From: Dyadobacter sp. UC 10 | GTDB lineage: Bacteria > Bacteroidota > Bacteroidia > Cytophagales > Spirosomataceae | Direction: 5' to 3' | Assembly (NCBI RefSeq): GCF_008369915.1 | Contig: NZ_VSRN01000001.1 | Span: 3,158,501 to 3,222,500 of the forward strand | DNA: 64,000 nucleotides | Shown: positions 1 through 9,464 of the stretch, piece by piece | Layout of the letters: each line of letters opens with the position of its first letter | How positions within the stretch are numbered: the stretch's first letter is position 1 | Program-made: the position numbers and the translations under genes | Notes under the pieces: generated by a model | Told to the model about the DNA's origin: nothing | Seen by the model: only the letters and a program-made list of their open reading frames with translations | Database searches by the model: none

Positions 1-255
1 TTGTTCCGTGTTTGCTACATCTGTAATCCTCATTTTCCCATCTGACGCTCGCATTTTCAAACCGTTACAATTTGTAACGGTTTCATTTCCCTCAGCGGCC
101 AGTCTTTTTTTTAGGACTCTCCAATATACCTGTGGATTAACGCTTTCTGATAAAACCGCAACAACATCAACAATCGCGAAGAACCATTGTTCCTGCTCCG
201 CGTCCCAGTGGCTGCGGATTTTTTGCTGATTAAAAACATTGATTTTGCTCTGCAT
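1..255 (-). CDS. Bro-N / phage-antirepressor-like protein, 3' end outside window
   Basis: An open frame of 85 codons starts at ATG 253-255 and runs off the left edge with no stop. The visible N-terminus has the pattern IRSHWD...QWFFAIVDVVAVL, then a PxxYWRVLKKRL segment and KMRITDVA. This is the pattern of the short Bro-N/antirepressor-like proteins common in Bacteroidota genomes and prophages. The family is usually annotated as a DNA-binding antirepressor domain, but the cellular role of chromosomal copies is not established. No other phage gene is visible here, so this may be a solitary copy. The assignment rests on the N-terminal third only. Confidence 0.72.
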   Translation of the reverse strand, partial: MQSKINVFNQQKIRSHWDAEQEQWFFAIVDVVAVLSESVNPQVYWRVLKKRLAAEGNETVTNCNGLKMRASDGKMRITDVANTEQ

Positions 256-290
256 AGTAGTGTATAGTTTAGTTATAAATTTATTTTAAT

Positions 291-1082
291 CTAAAATCCA
301 ATCGAATTCCCGCCATCAACCGGCAGCGAAACGCCTGTGATGAATTTCGCCGCTTCCGACGCGAGGAATACAGCTGCCCAACCAATATCGTCGGGTTTAC
401 CCCAGGTTCCCATCGGAGTCCGGTCCATCGCTTTGTCGCGGCGCGATGGGTCGCCGTTCATGGCAGTGAGCATCATCGGCGTTTCGATAAATCCTGGCGC
501 GATTGCATTAACACGCACGTTATAGGGTGAAAATTCAGTTGTCAGAGCCTTTACCATTCCGCCGATCGCCGATTTGGAGGCAGTATAAGCCACTACCCGG
601 TCGATCCCGTACAGCGCCGCCATTGAGGTGATCATAATAATAGATCCCCTTTTCCGCGCGATCATTCTCTTGCCGCATTCGCGCGTCACCGAGAATACCG
701 CATGCAGGTTGGTCTGTATAATACGGTCAAAGTCTTCGTCGGTCACTTCAACTGCGTGTTTTTTCATATTAATGCCTGCATTGTTGATCAGGATATCGAT
801 CTCGCCGACGTTTGCTTCAATATTCTCAATCAGTGCCGGAATGGATTTCAGATCGGTGATATCATTTACAAAGTAGTGGGCATTCCCATTTCCAAGTGCT
901 GCGACGGCTTCCTGCAAAACGGCCTCCCTTCTACCTGTGATCACTACTTTCGCGCCTGCCTGCACGAGGCACCTGGCAATATAAAATCCGATTCCGCTGC
1001 CGCCGCCGGTAATTAATGCAAGTTTTCCTTCCAGGGAAAAGGGTTGGAGGACTGGATGTGTCAATGGAGCTTCGTGTGGCAT
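291..1082 (-). CDS. SDR-family NAD(P)-dependent oxidoreductase, probable fructuronate/mannonate oxidoreductase
   Basis: A 263-residue classical short-chain dehydrogenase. The cofactor motif TGGGSGIG lies near residue 26, NNAG near residue 100, a catalytic Ser in the SIIMITSMAA segment, and YTASK carries the catalytic Tyr and Lys. The C-terminus ends VDGGNSIGF, as is typical of the family. It is the last gene of a minus-strand run and lies 23 bp after the uxuA-like gene. In Bacteroidota and Bacillus, an SDR next to UxuA often replaces the long-chain UxuB and interconverts D-fructuronate and D-mannonate; that substrate is inferred from context. Sequence alone cannot rule out another sugar-acid substrate such as gluconate or 2-keto-3-deoxygluconate. 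Confidence 0.85.
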   Translation of the reverse strand: MPHEAPLTHPVLQPFSLEGKLALITGGGSGIGFYIARCLVQAGAKVVITGRREAVLQEAVAALGNGNAHYFVNDITDLKSIPALIENIEANVGEIDILINNAGINMKKHAVEVTDEDFDRIIQTNLHAVFSVTRECGKRMIARKRGSIIMITSMAALYGIDRVVAYTASKSAIGGMVKALTTEFSPYNVRVNAIAPGFIETPMMLTAMNGDPSRRDKAMDRTPMGTWGKPDDIGWAAVFLASEAAKFITGVSLPVDGGNSIGF

Positions 1083-1105
1083 AAGTAAGCCGGTATTTTA
1101 TTTTA

Positions 1106-2311
1106 TTAAAACTGATTGAAGGACCTTAAAATACTCATTTCAAGTCCGCGTAATTCCGCCAACGCTTTCAATCGCCCGATCGCAGAGTAGCCGGGATATG
1201 TTTTTTTATGCAAGTCATCAAGCATCTGGAAGCCGTGGTCTGGTCTCATTGGTAGCTGGTTGTCAGCATATTTTTCACTTTTCCGACGAATTTCTTCTTC
1301 CGTCAACGCCTTCACCACTTCATACATATCCACATCGCCTTCCAGATGCGGCGCCTCGTGGAAATTCAGTGGATTATCTGCGTCACGTTTGGTTGTTCGC
1401 AAGTGCACAAAGTGAATGCGGTCGCCAAAACGCCGGATCATTCCTGGCAGATCGTTGTCTGCCCGAACCCCGAGCGAGCCGGTACAAAAAGTAATTCCAT
1501 TAGCCCTTACATCGCAGGATTGCAGCAATTGTTCGAGATCAGCTGCGGTACTCACAACCCGCGGCAGGCCCAGCAATGAGCGCGGCGGATCGTCGGGGTG
1601 AATGCAAAGATTAATGCCGAGATCCTGTGCCAGCGGCGCGATTTGTGATACAAAATAATAAAGATTTTGCCTGAGCTCCTTATCACCTATTTCAGCATAA
1701 TTATTTAGTAAGCCCTGAAACTCAGTCAGCTCAAATGCCTCTTCCGAACCTGGTAAACCGAGCAGGACCGTATTCGTGAGTGTCCCGATTTCCTCCGGGG
1801 TCATTGTTTTTATCTTCGACAGGGCAGCTTCCTGCACGCTGGTTTCGTAATCGGCAAAAGCACCTGGCCTTTGCAAAATGTAAAGGTCAAAAAGAGCAAA
1901 ATCCTCCCATACAAACCGAAGTGTCTTTTGGCCTTCGGGAAGGGTGTGATCAAGGATTGTTCTCGACCAGTCCAAAACCGGCATAAAGTTGTAGCAAACC
2001 GTTTTGATGCCGCAGGTAGCCAGGTTACGCAGCGATTCTTTGTAATTGTGAATGTAATCTTCACGAGACGGAAGACCTTTTTTGATATCCTCATGTACCG
2101 GCAAGCTTTCCACCACGAGCCATTTTAGCTCAGTATATTGGTCATTTCCAGTTTCTACCAGCTTTTTTCTATCCTCGATTGCTTCAATCGGCCAAACCTG
2201 CCCGACGGGAATCTGGTGAAGTGCAGTCACTACTCCGCTGCATCCTGCTTGCCGGATATCCATCAGAGAGACCGGATCATTCGGCCCGAACCAGCGCATT
2301 GTCTGAATCAT
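1106..2311 (-). CDS. uxuA: Mannonate dehydratase
   Basis: UxuA dehydrates D-mannonate to 2-keto-3-deoxygluconate in hexuronate catabolism, in the cytoplasm with a divalent metal. The N-terminus MRWFGPNDPVSL...VTALHQIPVGQVW is diagnostic. Further conserved blocks include NFMPVLDW, CIHPDDPP, and HLRTTK with the HEAPHLEGDVDM segment; MRPDHG lies near the C-terminus. The frame is open from 2356, but the upstream 15 residues are not family-like. The ATG at 2309-2311 gives 401 residues, close to the usual size of about 390-400. It is followed by the SDR gene, and together they form the core of a glucuronate-type pathway. The kinase that would act on the product could be the PfkB domain at the head of the same cluster (inference). 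Confidence 0.95.
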   Translation of the reverse strand: MIQTMRWFGPNDPVSLMDIRQAGCSGVVTALHQIPVGQVWPIEAIEDRKKLVETGNDQYTELKWLVVESLPVHEDIKKGLPSREDYIHNYKESLRNLATCGIKTVCYNFMPVLDWSRTILDHTLPEGQKTLRFVWEDFALFDLYILQRPGAFADYETSVQEAALSKIKTMTPEEIGTLTNTVLLGLPGSEEAFELTEFQGLLNNYAEIGDKELRQNLYYFVSQIAPLAQDLGINLCIHPDDPPRSLLGLPRVVSTAADLEQLLQSCDVRANGITFCTGSLGVRADNDLPGMIRRFGDRIHFVHLRTTKRDADNPLNFHEAPHLEGDVDMYEVVKALTEEEIRRKSEKYADNQLPMRPDHGFQMLDDLHKKTYPGYSAIGRLKALAELRGLEMSILRSFNQF

Positions 2312-2463
2312 CGTAATTTCTAATTTTCGAAATAATCCAACGTGATAAAAACACATTGGAAGGTTTATACCAGACGCAGATTATTGAATTTTTCCCTTAC
2401 AAATTTGAAGAAGTTGGTGATTGTGAAAAGGCTATATATCGGAAAGGTTTTTAAAAGTAAGTT

Positions 2464-3780
2464 CTAAAGGCATTTTTCTAGAATAAAAATCTGCTGCGTA
2501 GCCGGGGAGTCTGTCGCTGCAACACGTCTGTTGTAAGCAAGAACATCGCCATCAGTTGACCAGACCAGATTTCCTGGCACTGTTTCGAGTGGTTGCGCAA
2601 GTAGCTGTAACCGCTCAGCGAAGGGTGCAACTCCCAGCCCGGTAAGAGCAATGCTTCCGTTCCAGATGTAAGCAATATGCCCGCCGCCCGGGTGCCAGCG
2701 CAGGTTACCTTTAATATCAGAGTCATGTTCCGTGATCTGTTGCAGCCCGGTGCCAAAAGGGGAGACTATGAAAATTTGCGTAATGCCGGCCGTATCTTTG
2801 GCCAGAAAAGCAAGCATTGAACCGTCAGGTGAAGACCTTACTATCCCGCTGCAACCAGGGTAAGAGGTGTTTGCCGTGAAAGTGAGCCGTCTTTGTGCTG
2901 CACCTGCAGGTGGCATCGGGAAATCGTCAATCGTCCCCTCCAGCGGGCCCAGTCTTCCTGGCCTTGTAATATCCTCAGGAATATCAACAATGAAAACTTC
3001 CGGTACCTCATTACCTGATGTGTCAACAACAGTGCCCAGAAAAGCCCGCGCCATTTGCCGGCTTCCGTTCACCGTTTGGTAGCCATTTTGCCCCACCCAG
3101 CTGTCATTTGCAGCATGATTGATCTCGTCGCTGCCAGGAGCAGGCTGCGGAACAACACGCACTACCAGCGCACTGAACCATTCACCGGAAACCTGATCGG
3201 CACCTCCGCTGACTTTCACCGCACCAATATTTTTTGAAACTCCGATCGTGCGCAAATTCCGCTTTTTACCCGAGGAATCTTCCAATGCTTTCAAAACAGC
3301 ATCGTTGTAAGTAAACCCGATCCATTGACCGTCACCGCTCCATTCGTGGCGATGCGTTCCGCCGCGCAGTGCGCCCGGCGTAAAAGGAAAAGTAACGTCG
3401 CGGGCATCCATAAGAATGGCTTTTCCTGGGGCATCCTCCCGCACAATCACGCCGGTTCGCCGCCATTGCTGATAAGGATTTTCTGGGCTGCAATCCACTA
3501 AACCATGAATAAAAACAACTTCATTGGCAACCGGACTATAACTTACCGCGCCCGCGCCAGGTCCCCACTTCGCATTATCAGGTATTTCGAAAACAGTTTT
3601 GATCTCTCTTGTTTCAATATGTACCTTTTCAATCCGTGCAGACTCCGGAATGCCGCCTTCGTCTGTCCGGGTGTCATACACCAGCCATTTGCCGTCTGGT
3701 GAAAAATTGTCGTTGTTGTCCAGGTCGTGGTTGTAACTCAGATCAAATGTGAGCTGTTTTTCTTTTGAATATCGGATCAT
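2464..3780 (-). CDS. DUF3748 (YidR-like) TolB-type propeller protein
   Basis: A 438-residue protein whose opening (QLTFD...DNFSPDGKWLVYDTR) and repeated SPDG / WSGDGQW / SSPDGSMLAF motifs indicate a beta-propeller of WD40-like (PD40/TolB) blades. The pattern matches DUF3748, the family of E. coli YidR, whose function is unknown. There is no signal peptide, so it is predicted to be cytoplasmic. It lies nine bases after the secreted propeller protein upstream and 152 bp before uxuA on the same strand. In other bacteria YidR-like genes also sit beside sugar-acid genes, so a role linked to uronate use is plausible but unproven. The stretch 2312-2463 upstream of uxuA shows no consensus promoter I could fix. 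Confidence 0.8.
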   Translation of the reverse strand: MIRYSKEKQLTFDLSYNHDLDNNDNFSPDGKWLVYDTRTDEGGIPESARIEKVHIETREIKTVFEIPDNAKWGPGAGAVSYSPVANEVVFIHGLVDCSPENPYQQWRRTGVIVREDAPGKAILMDARDVTFPFTPGALRGGTHRHEWSGDGQWIGFTYNDAVLKALEDSSGKKRNLRTIGVSKNIGAVKVSGGADQVSGEWFSALVVRVVPQPAPGSDEINHAANDSWVGQNGYQTVNGSRQMARAFLGTVVDTSGNEVPEVFIVDIPEDITRPGRLGPLEGTIDDFPMPPAGAAQRRLTFTANTSYPGCSGIVRSSPDGSMLAFLAKDTAGITQIFIVSPFGTGLQQITEHDSDIKGNLRWHPGGGHIAYIWNGSIALTGLGVAPFAERLQLLAQPLETVPGNLVWSTDGDVLAYNRRVAATDSPATQQIFILEKCL

Positions 3781-3789
3781 GATTCAGTG

Positions 3790-6018
3790 TCACTTTTGAG
3801 GTGCGCTGATCACGCCCAGGTATCTTCCCATCCAGTAAGGCAGCAGCCAGATATCCCCTGCGCTGTGTTCAGAAGCACCGTTTCCTCCATTTCTATCCAA
3901 GCTGAACATATTTGCGTTATGACGCTGGATCGGACGTTCGTCTGGCGGCAGCACTTCTTTCGTAGTTTGTTTCCGGAAATTAGGCTCCACGATTTCAATA
4001 TCCTTACGGTGGCTGTTCTTGACCACCCAGTCGATCATATCGAGCGGGTGTTCCTGCAAGTACCAGACTGCCTCCTTCAAGTCAAATTCCTTTGTACCGG
4101 TCAAAGCCGTGAAAATATTCCATGCACCTTCTTTCTCCGGCCGCTCGGCTTCCCAGTGGTCGATGATGGATTCCTTGTATTTAGCCTTCAAAGAATCATT
4201 GAAAGCATATCTGTATAAGCCCCAATAGCCCACAAAGTACATTTCATCATCGGAATGGTTCCAGCCGTCTGACATATGTTTTGCATGCTCGTCCGCATCG
4301 GCCGGCGCTTTACCAATTTCCTTCATCGAGCGCATCATATTTTCCAGATAACCGTGTTTGGTCATCAGCTCAAATGCTTTTGCCTTGTATTTTTCTTTTT
4401 TGGTAAAATGGTAAGCTGTCTGCAGCATTGAAATAATGTTGGACGAATTCAGCTTCCTGTCACCTACATTAGTTGGAAAAGAATTCACATATTCCGGATT
4501 CCATTTGCCCCACATGGTTGGTTTTCCGTCAAAATCAATCAGGTACATATTGTTTTTAACGATATGTGACATCACGGTGTCGATCAGCATAATCGCCTGT
4601 TTTTTTATCGCAGCATCGTCGATCAGCTCCGCAGCCGCGCCGAATGCGAATATATGACCGATTACTTCATCACTGCTGGTCGTCGACTTCCAGTCCCATT
4701 CTTTTTCAGGTGAATGCTGCCATCTTTCCTGATCATGGAGTTCCTTGATATGCCCTGAGCGTTCAAATGACCTTGCAGGAAATCCTGGAACCGGATTAAT
4801 GGTGTACAATCTTTCCATCGCGTCCATTGACTCGCGGCAATTTTGCAGCGCTTCGGGATCTTTTGTAACTGCATACCTGAATATCTCGCCGCCCAGATAC
4901 ATGGAAGTCCAAAGTCCGTCGTTATCCGAATCTTCCATATGTCCGGTAGCCAGGTTACCGTGTTCCATTCCAGCCAGCGTCGCATTGAAACCATTACGGA
5001 TATGTCGCTTTCTAACCTGTTCTTCAAAATAATTGGCCTTTTCTTCCAGTGTCATTTTTTTGAAATGAATCTGGCCAAGGCCTTTCGTAGTCAGGATTAA
5101 AACAGAATTTTTAGGGCCAGGTTCGATATCTCTCACGATGTTGCCGGGCAGCCAGCGTTCACCAAAATAGTAGTCAAATTTACCGTCCTCACGAAGCGCA
5201 AATGCGCCTGCCTCTGATCCGAACCACAATTTGCCATTGATTTCTTTTACTGTATTGATTTTGGTAACAGGCAGTTTTTTCGAGAGCGTCCCGGTTTGTT
5301 TACCGGTTTTAATATCAAATGACAGGTAACCGTCGCTCGTTCCGATGATCACATTGCTTTCCTTATTAGCAAGCGCAAAACAGGTGAAATTGGTGCCTTC
5401 CAATGCTCTGGTTAACTTCTTGTCAGCCACGGAAAAGGAATACAACGATTTTTTGCCCAGGATCCAGAATACATTTTTTGAAGACTGAAAAGTAACTTCG
5501 ATTGCATTGTCATCGGGAAGCTTGCCGGTCCATAAGGCTTTCGAGTCTTTGATCAATTGAAGCGATGGCCCATTGGTAATCAGGAAGGTAAAATCACTTC
5601 CGCCGGCAAAAGCCTTCGGACCTGCAACTGTATGTTTGGAAAATAATGTTCCCGCCCAGGCATTGCTCAGTACGACCGATTCGGCCAGGTATACAAACTG
5701 GTTGTCATAAGACAGCAGTCCGCTGATTTTTTTATCTTTCATAAACCGATAGCTATTGTTCGGTTTTATGGCGCCAGGATGCAGGAATTGGCCGTCCTGA
5801 ATATGTTGAAGCCCTTCTTGTGCCAAAATTTCGATATTACCATTACGGTCGGCAGCAACCCGAAGTAAATGACTCCTGGTAGTATCTGCATAGTATTTGA
5901 TACTGTAATCCTGTAAAAACGGCTTGTCCTGGTAAACTGACTGTGCGCTGCCCCGGAATGCGACCAGTACTAAAGTGAGGGCAAAAGCCAGGTGCGAGGT
6001 GAAGGTAGATCGTTGCAT
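3790..6018 (-). CDS. Secreted propeller plus alpha-helical domain protein, paralogue of 7215-9464
   Basis: The frame opens at 6063, but the ATG at 6016-6018 puts an ordinary signal peptide (MQRSTFTSHLAF... ending GSAQS) at the N-terminus and leaves 13 bp after the preceding gene; this gives 742 residues. Residues about 20-300 are a beta-propeller of the two-component-regulator type (repeats such as LWFGSEAGAF and VRDIEPGPKNSVL). Residues about 320-740 are helix-rich and include HIRNGFNATL, EDSDNDGLWTSMYLGG, TSSDEVIGH and DWVVKNSHRKDI. That half resembles an (alpha/alpha) toroid enzyme domain, but I cannot name a family. The closing LLPYWMGRYLGVIS recurs almost exactly at the end of the paralogue. 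Context suggests processing of a uronate-bearing glycan outside the cytoplasm (inference). Confidence 0.7.
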   Translation of the reverse strand: MQRSTFTSHLAFALTLVLVAFRGSAQSVYQDKPFLQDYSIKYYADTTRSHLLRVAADRNGNIEILAQEGLQHIQDGQFLHPGAIKPNNSYRFMKDKKISGLLSYDNQFVYLAESVVLSNAWAGTLFSKHTVAGPKAFAGGSDFTFLITNGPSLQLIKDSKALWTGKLPDDNAIEVTFQSSKNVFWILGKKSLYSFSVADKKLTRALEGTNFTCFALANKESNVIIGTSDGYLSFDIKTGKQTGTLSKKLPVTKINTVKEINGKLWFGSEAGAFALREDGKFDYYFGERWLPGNIVRDIEPGPKNSVLILTTKGLGQIHFKKMTLEEKANYFEEQVRKRHIRNGFNATLAGMEHGNLATGHMEDSDNDGLWTSMYLGGEIFRYAVTKDPEALQNCRESMDAMERLYTINPVPGFPARSFERSGHIKELHDQERWQHSPEKEWDWKSTTSSDEVIGHIFAFGAAAELIDDAAIKKQAIMLIDTVMSHIVKNNMYLIDFDGKPTMWGKWNPEYVNSFPTNVGDRKLNSSNIISMLQTAYHFTKKEKYKAKAFELMTKHGYLENMMRSMKEIGKAPADADEHAKHMSDGWNHSDDEMYFVGYWGLYRYAFNDSLKAKYKESIIDHWEAERPEKEGAWNIFTALTGTKEFDLKEAVWYLQEHPLDMIDWVVKNSHRKDIEIVEPNFRKQTTKEVLPPDERPIQRHNANMFSLDRNGGNGASEHSAGDIWLLPYWMGRYLGVISAPQK

Positions 6019-6031
6019 TAAATAATTGAAT

Positions 6032-7207
6032 TTAAGGTAGGCGTGCCGGATCAACGACAACATATTTAATAGATTTTTTCCCTTTTTTGGGATGGTGCGA
6101 GTAAGTCATATGCAGCATTCCGTCCGGGGTTTGTATGAGCGAAGGGTAGGAGTACCCGCCTTCTTTTGTCCGGTCATTTTCAATCCAGCCCCGGCTCCAC
6201 GATTTGCCTTCGTCGTCAGAAATCCGCAGTGAGAGTTCATAGCGTCCGTCGTCGATATCATTTCCCAGGAATGCCCAGCGACCATCTTTCAAAACAAACA
6301 GCTCGACGCTGGCGGTATTTGGAATATCCGTTTTTTCGGTTGCTTTCCAGCTTTCTCCATTGTCGGCAGACTCGCTGACGTGTACCCTTGTAGGTTCGTC
6401 ACCGCTGTCGCGCATATAGGCGACCAGGTTACCATTCTTTTTCTTCACGATTGCGGGCTGGATCGGGCCGCGTCCTACGATCGGTAATCCCGGGCGCCAG
6501 GTAGCTCCGTCATCATCGGAAATCGCTGTGATAGAGAAATTAAAACCGTCGGAGTAAAGCGGCAATATTATTTTTCCGTTTTCCAGAAGCAGCGGCTTGA
6601 TCCGTGTCATCCAGCCGATACTCCGCTTGGGCGCATCTTTGCTGGCCTCTGCGATCATTTCATCATATTTCGGTGCATAACCGGCCCAGCCTATTTTGCT
6701 TTCTGGCAGGCTTTTCAGTTTTTTCTCAACTTCTTGGGCGAAGCGGTTATCTGGTTTCAGCAAAATGTTATCCTGCCATTCCCAAACCGGCGCGCCTGCA
6801 TTTAAATAACTATCGGACGTTTTAAATCGTAAAATCGATTGTTCCCAAAGATTGGCCTGCACGGCTATCCAGACCAGAAACAGCTTTCCTTTTGCATTTA
6901 AAAATAATACCGGGTTGCAATCCGGTATGTTTGGAGTGTCGGCCATCAGAAACGGGTCGCTCCATTTGCTGTCCCCCTTTTTCAGCCTCGCCCCCATGAT
7001 CCGCACGTCGTCGGCGGTGCGCTCGCCACTGCCCTCGAACCAGGCTACCAGAAAATCGCCATTTGGCAAATTGACAATGCTGCTTCCGTGCACATGCTTT
7101 TCCTGGTGTGGGAAAACAAGCATTTGTTTGATTACCGCACTTTCCTGCGCCAACAAGGATACGCTGAAGGCCAGCGCGGTGACTAGTGTTAAGATAATTT
7201 TTTTCAT
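6032..7207 (-). CDS. Secreted sialidase-superfamily (BNR/Asp-box) protein
   Basis: A 391-residue protein with a cleavable signal peptide (MKKIILTLVTALAFSVSLLAQ). Three Asp-box motifs of the form SxDxGxxW are visible: SDDDGATW, SADNGESW and SDDEGKSW, at about residues 230, 280 and 330. They mark a six-bladed sialidase-fold propeller. An early block, VHGSSIVNLPNGDFLVAWFEG, is typical of the bacterial exo-sialidase-like family that also includes proteins with other glycan substrates. It sits seven bases after one propeller protein and just before its paralogue. Its neighbours are uronate genes, with no sialate lyase or ManNAc genes, so a substrate other than sialic acid, such as a uronate-containing glycan, should be considered. 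Confidence 0.8.
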   Translation of the reverse strand: MKKIILTLVTALAFSVSLLAQESAVIKQMLVFPHQEKHVHGSSIVNLPNGDFLVAWFEGSGERTADDVRIMGARLKKGDSKWSDPFLMADTPNIPDCNPVLFLNAKGKLFLVWIAVQANLWEQSILRFKTSDSYLNAGAPVWEWQDNILLKPDNRFAQEVEKKLKSLPESKIGWAGYAPKYDEMIAEASKDAPKRSIGWMTRIKPLLLENGKIILPLYSDGFNFSITAISDDDGATWRPGLPIVGRGPIQPAIVKKKNGNLVAYMRDSGDEPTRVHVSESADNGESWKATEKTDIPNTASVELFVLKDGRWAFLGNDIDDGRYELSLRISDDEGKSWSRGWIENDRTKEGGYSYPSLIQTPDGMLHMTYSHHPKKGKKSIKYVVVDPARLP

Positions 7208-7214
7208 TGAATCG

Positions 7215-9464
7215 TTATTTAGAAATCATTCCCAGATAGCGGCCCATCCAGTAAGGCAGGAGCCAGAATACCGGCTCGCGTTCGACCTGCGGGTTACCGC
7301 CTGCCGCAGTCCAGGGATTTTTATCCCAGCGAACGGTCATTCTTATACTTGCAGGTTGTAAAACGTCCACCTGCTCATCTTCAAGCACCGGGTTGCGGAC
7401 AATGCGGATATCTTCTCGTTTACGGTGGTCAATAGGCCAGTCTACCAGATCGAGGGGCGTGTCTTTCAGAAAATCGACTGAGTTTTTGAGCCCGGATTTT
7501 TTGTGAAGACAATAGTCATAAATAAAATTGATCAGCGGATTGTGGTCGTCTTTCCGGTGCGTAAACCATTCTTCCAAATGCGCCTTGTAAAATTTAAGCC
7601 TCTCGGGATCTTTCTCACAATGGATAAAAATAGGGTAGAGATAAGCCTGTAACATGACATCGAAATAGATGAACCAGGCCGGGTTCTGGCTGGTTACCTC
7701 TGCCATATTATCCAGGTAATGCTCCTTTTCAATCAGCCTGAGATATTCTTTCTGGTATTTGTCCTGACCCGTCATAAAATGCGCGAGCTTGATAAACGCC
7801 AGTATTTCCATTGAATTCTGGTTCCGGTCGGGCAGCCACTCAGGGTCACGGTTCAGCTTGTCGGGCGACCATACCGACCAGCGCGTATGTGTCCCGTCGA
7901 TATCTATCAGGTTCAGGTTGTTGCGCATCAAATGGTCAACCAGCTTTCCCACATGCGCGGCTATGATTTTCTTTTCCGCTTCATCCGCCACGAGCGTGTA
8001 ATAAAAATAGTAGCCGAACATATGCCCGCACATTTCGTCGCTGCTGGTATCGCCTTTCCAAAGCCATTTTCCATCTTTCGATAGATGCCAGCGGACCTCG
8101 ACAGGCTTAAACCTCGGTTCTTTCACCAGCTCATCGGCTTTTTCCTTTTCCGTAAAAACGCGGTTGCCGTCGTGCATTTGCTTCCAGTCTGAGGGAATGA
8201 TCGTTCTGGCGAAAAAACCGTCGGTATCTGTCACTTCCTGCAATAGTTTCAGAAAGCCGAAAGCCTTTTTTGCATTCGCCTTTGCCCCGGGATCTTTGGT
8301 AGCGGCATGCCGGAAGCTTTCCATGGCGAGGTAATTGCCGGTATATTCCCCGTCGTTATCGTCATCTTCCGGCTGCCAGGAAGTCGTGTCGCCAGGTATT
8401 TTCAAATGCGCCTGGCCTGCGATCCACGGAGCCCGGATATGCCTTTTCATAAGCTCTTCGTAAAAGAAATCACTTTTCGCAGCCAGCGTCATTTTTCTTT
8501 TTCGAATAACGCTGACTCCTTTCGGCGTAGCGATCCACGCATTTCCGTTTTGGTCAAAAGCAATGTCATTGACCTGGTCGTCGAGCAGCCACCTTCTGGA
8601 AAACAGCAATGATTTTGTACCATCGGGGTGAAATCTTATCACCCCTTGCTGCGTGCCAGCCCACATCGAACTGTCCGGACCGCGCCTGACGGCCGTTACG
8701 TAAGCGGAAGGGATGCCGTCTTTAACGCGGAGCTCTTTTTCTTTCGCTGCTGCATTTCTGACCGTAATGCCGCCCAGGCCGCCAACCCATAATTTCTGGC
8801 CGGTATCAAAGGCGAGGCCTTTCGCATAACCGCTTATTAATGCATCGGTTTTATAATAATGCTGCGTTTTACTTTCTGTCCAGTGGTAAAGACCTACGTC
8901 GGTCGCGATCCAAAGTCCCCGATTTCCGTCGGATATTACGTCCCGGACAGATTTCGCGATATCGCTTTTATCTTGTCTGAAACCTTGCCCCCCGTTGATC
9001 CAGAAACCCTTTGGTCCGAGTGCATAGACTGTACCTGCGTTTGTACAGATCGCCGAAATTGGCCCTTGCGGCCCAGGCACATTTACCGGGAGATCATTTT
9101 CAATTCTATACAATCCGTTCCAGTTTCCCAGCCAGATCGTACCTGCGTTGTCCTGCGAGACAGCGTAGGCCGGCCCATCATTTTCGCCGGTTATTACCTT
9201 TTTCCAGTCCGTTTGTCCTGTGCTTTTTTTGTAAATACCGTCGGCAGTAGCTGCCCATACATTATCATTTTTATCAATAAAAATACGCCTTACTTCATTG
9301 GATTCGGTACTTTCTCCGATCATGGAAGGTTCGTGGTACTCCTGCCGGAAAGGCTCGTCCTGATAAAACCCTTCCTGGTCGTCAGTCGCATCTTTGCGGG
9401 AGCACGACCACATTATCAGGATTAAAAGTGCCGCAAAAGACCATTTACCCGGATTAAAAGTCAT
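7215..9464 (-). CDS. Propeller lipoprotein with alpha-helical C-terminal domain
   Basis: A 749-residue predicted SPII lipoprotein: the N-terminal hydrophobic stretch ends in the lipobox-like IMWSC, followed by SRKD. Residues about 40-320 are beta-propeller repeats of the ligand-sensor type (NVWAATADGIYK, IWLGNWNGLYRI, LWIATDVGLYHW, MWAGTQQGVIRF, AWIATPKGVSVI). The C-terminal half parallels the protein at 3790-6018: HIRAPWIAG, EDDDNDGEYTGNYLAMESFRHA, TSSDEMCGHMFGYYF, DWPIDHRKREDIRIV and the ending LLPYWMGRYLGMIS. Its start overlaps the end of the PfkB-HAD gene by 4 bp (ATGA), so the two are translationally coupled. I cannot name an enzyme family. The propeller and C-terminal unit look like one conserved two-domain architecture present twice in this operon. 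Confidence 0.72.
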   Translation of the reverse strand: MTFNPGKWSFAALLILIMWSCSRKDATDDQEGFYQDEPFRQEYHEPSMIGESTESNEVRRIFIDKNDNVWAATADGIYKKSTGQTDWKKVITGENDGPAYAVSQDNAGTIWLGNWNGLYRIENDLPVNVPGPQGPISAICTNAGTVYALGPKGFWINGGQGFRQDKSDIAKSVRDVISDGNRGLWIATDVGLYHWTESKTQHYYKTDALISGYAKGLAFDTGQKLWVGGLGGITVRNAAAKEKELRVKDGIPSAYVTAVRRGPDSSMWAGTQQGVIRFHPDGTKSLLFSRRWLLDDQVNDIAFDQNGNAWIATPKGVSVIRKRKMTLAAKSDFFYEELMKRHIRAPWIAGQAHLKIPGDTTSWQPEDDDNDGEYTGNYLAMESFRHAATKDPGAKANAKKAFGFLKLLQEVTDTDGFFARTIIPSDWKQMHDGNRVFTEKEKADELVKEPRFKPVEVRWHLSKDGKWLWKGDTSSDEMCGHMFGYYFYYTLVADEAEKKIIAAHVGKLVDHLMRNNLNLIDIDGTHTRWSVWSPDKLNRDPEWLPDRNQNSMEILAFIKLAHFMTGQDKYQKEYLRLIEKEHYLDNMAEVTSQNPAWFIYFDVMLQAYLYPIFIHCEKDPERLKFYKAHLEEWFTHRKDDHNPLINFIYDYCLHKKSGLKNSVDFLKDTPLDLVDWPIDHRKREDIRIVRNPVLEDEQVDVLQPASIRMTVRWDKNPWTAAGGNPQVEREPVFWLLPYWMGRYLGMISK

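Noticed and set aside
8..229. Plus-strand frame at the left edge
   Set aside because: It lies opposite the Bro-N-like gene, whose protein has recognisable family motifs.
6032..7207. Sialic-acid catabolic cluster around the BNR protein
   Set aside because: No sialate lyase, ManNAc epimerase or sialic-acid transporter is present; the neighbours point to uronate metabolism.
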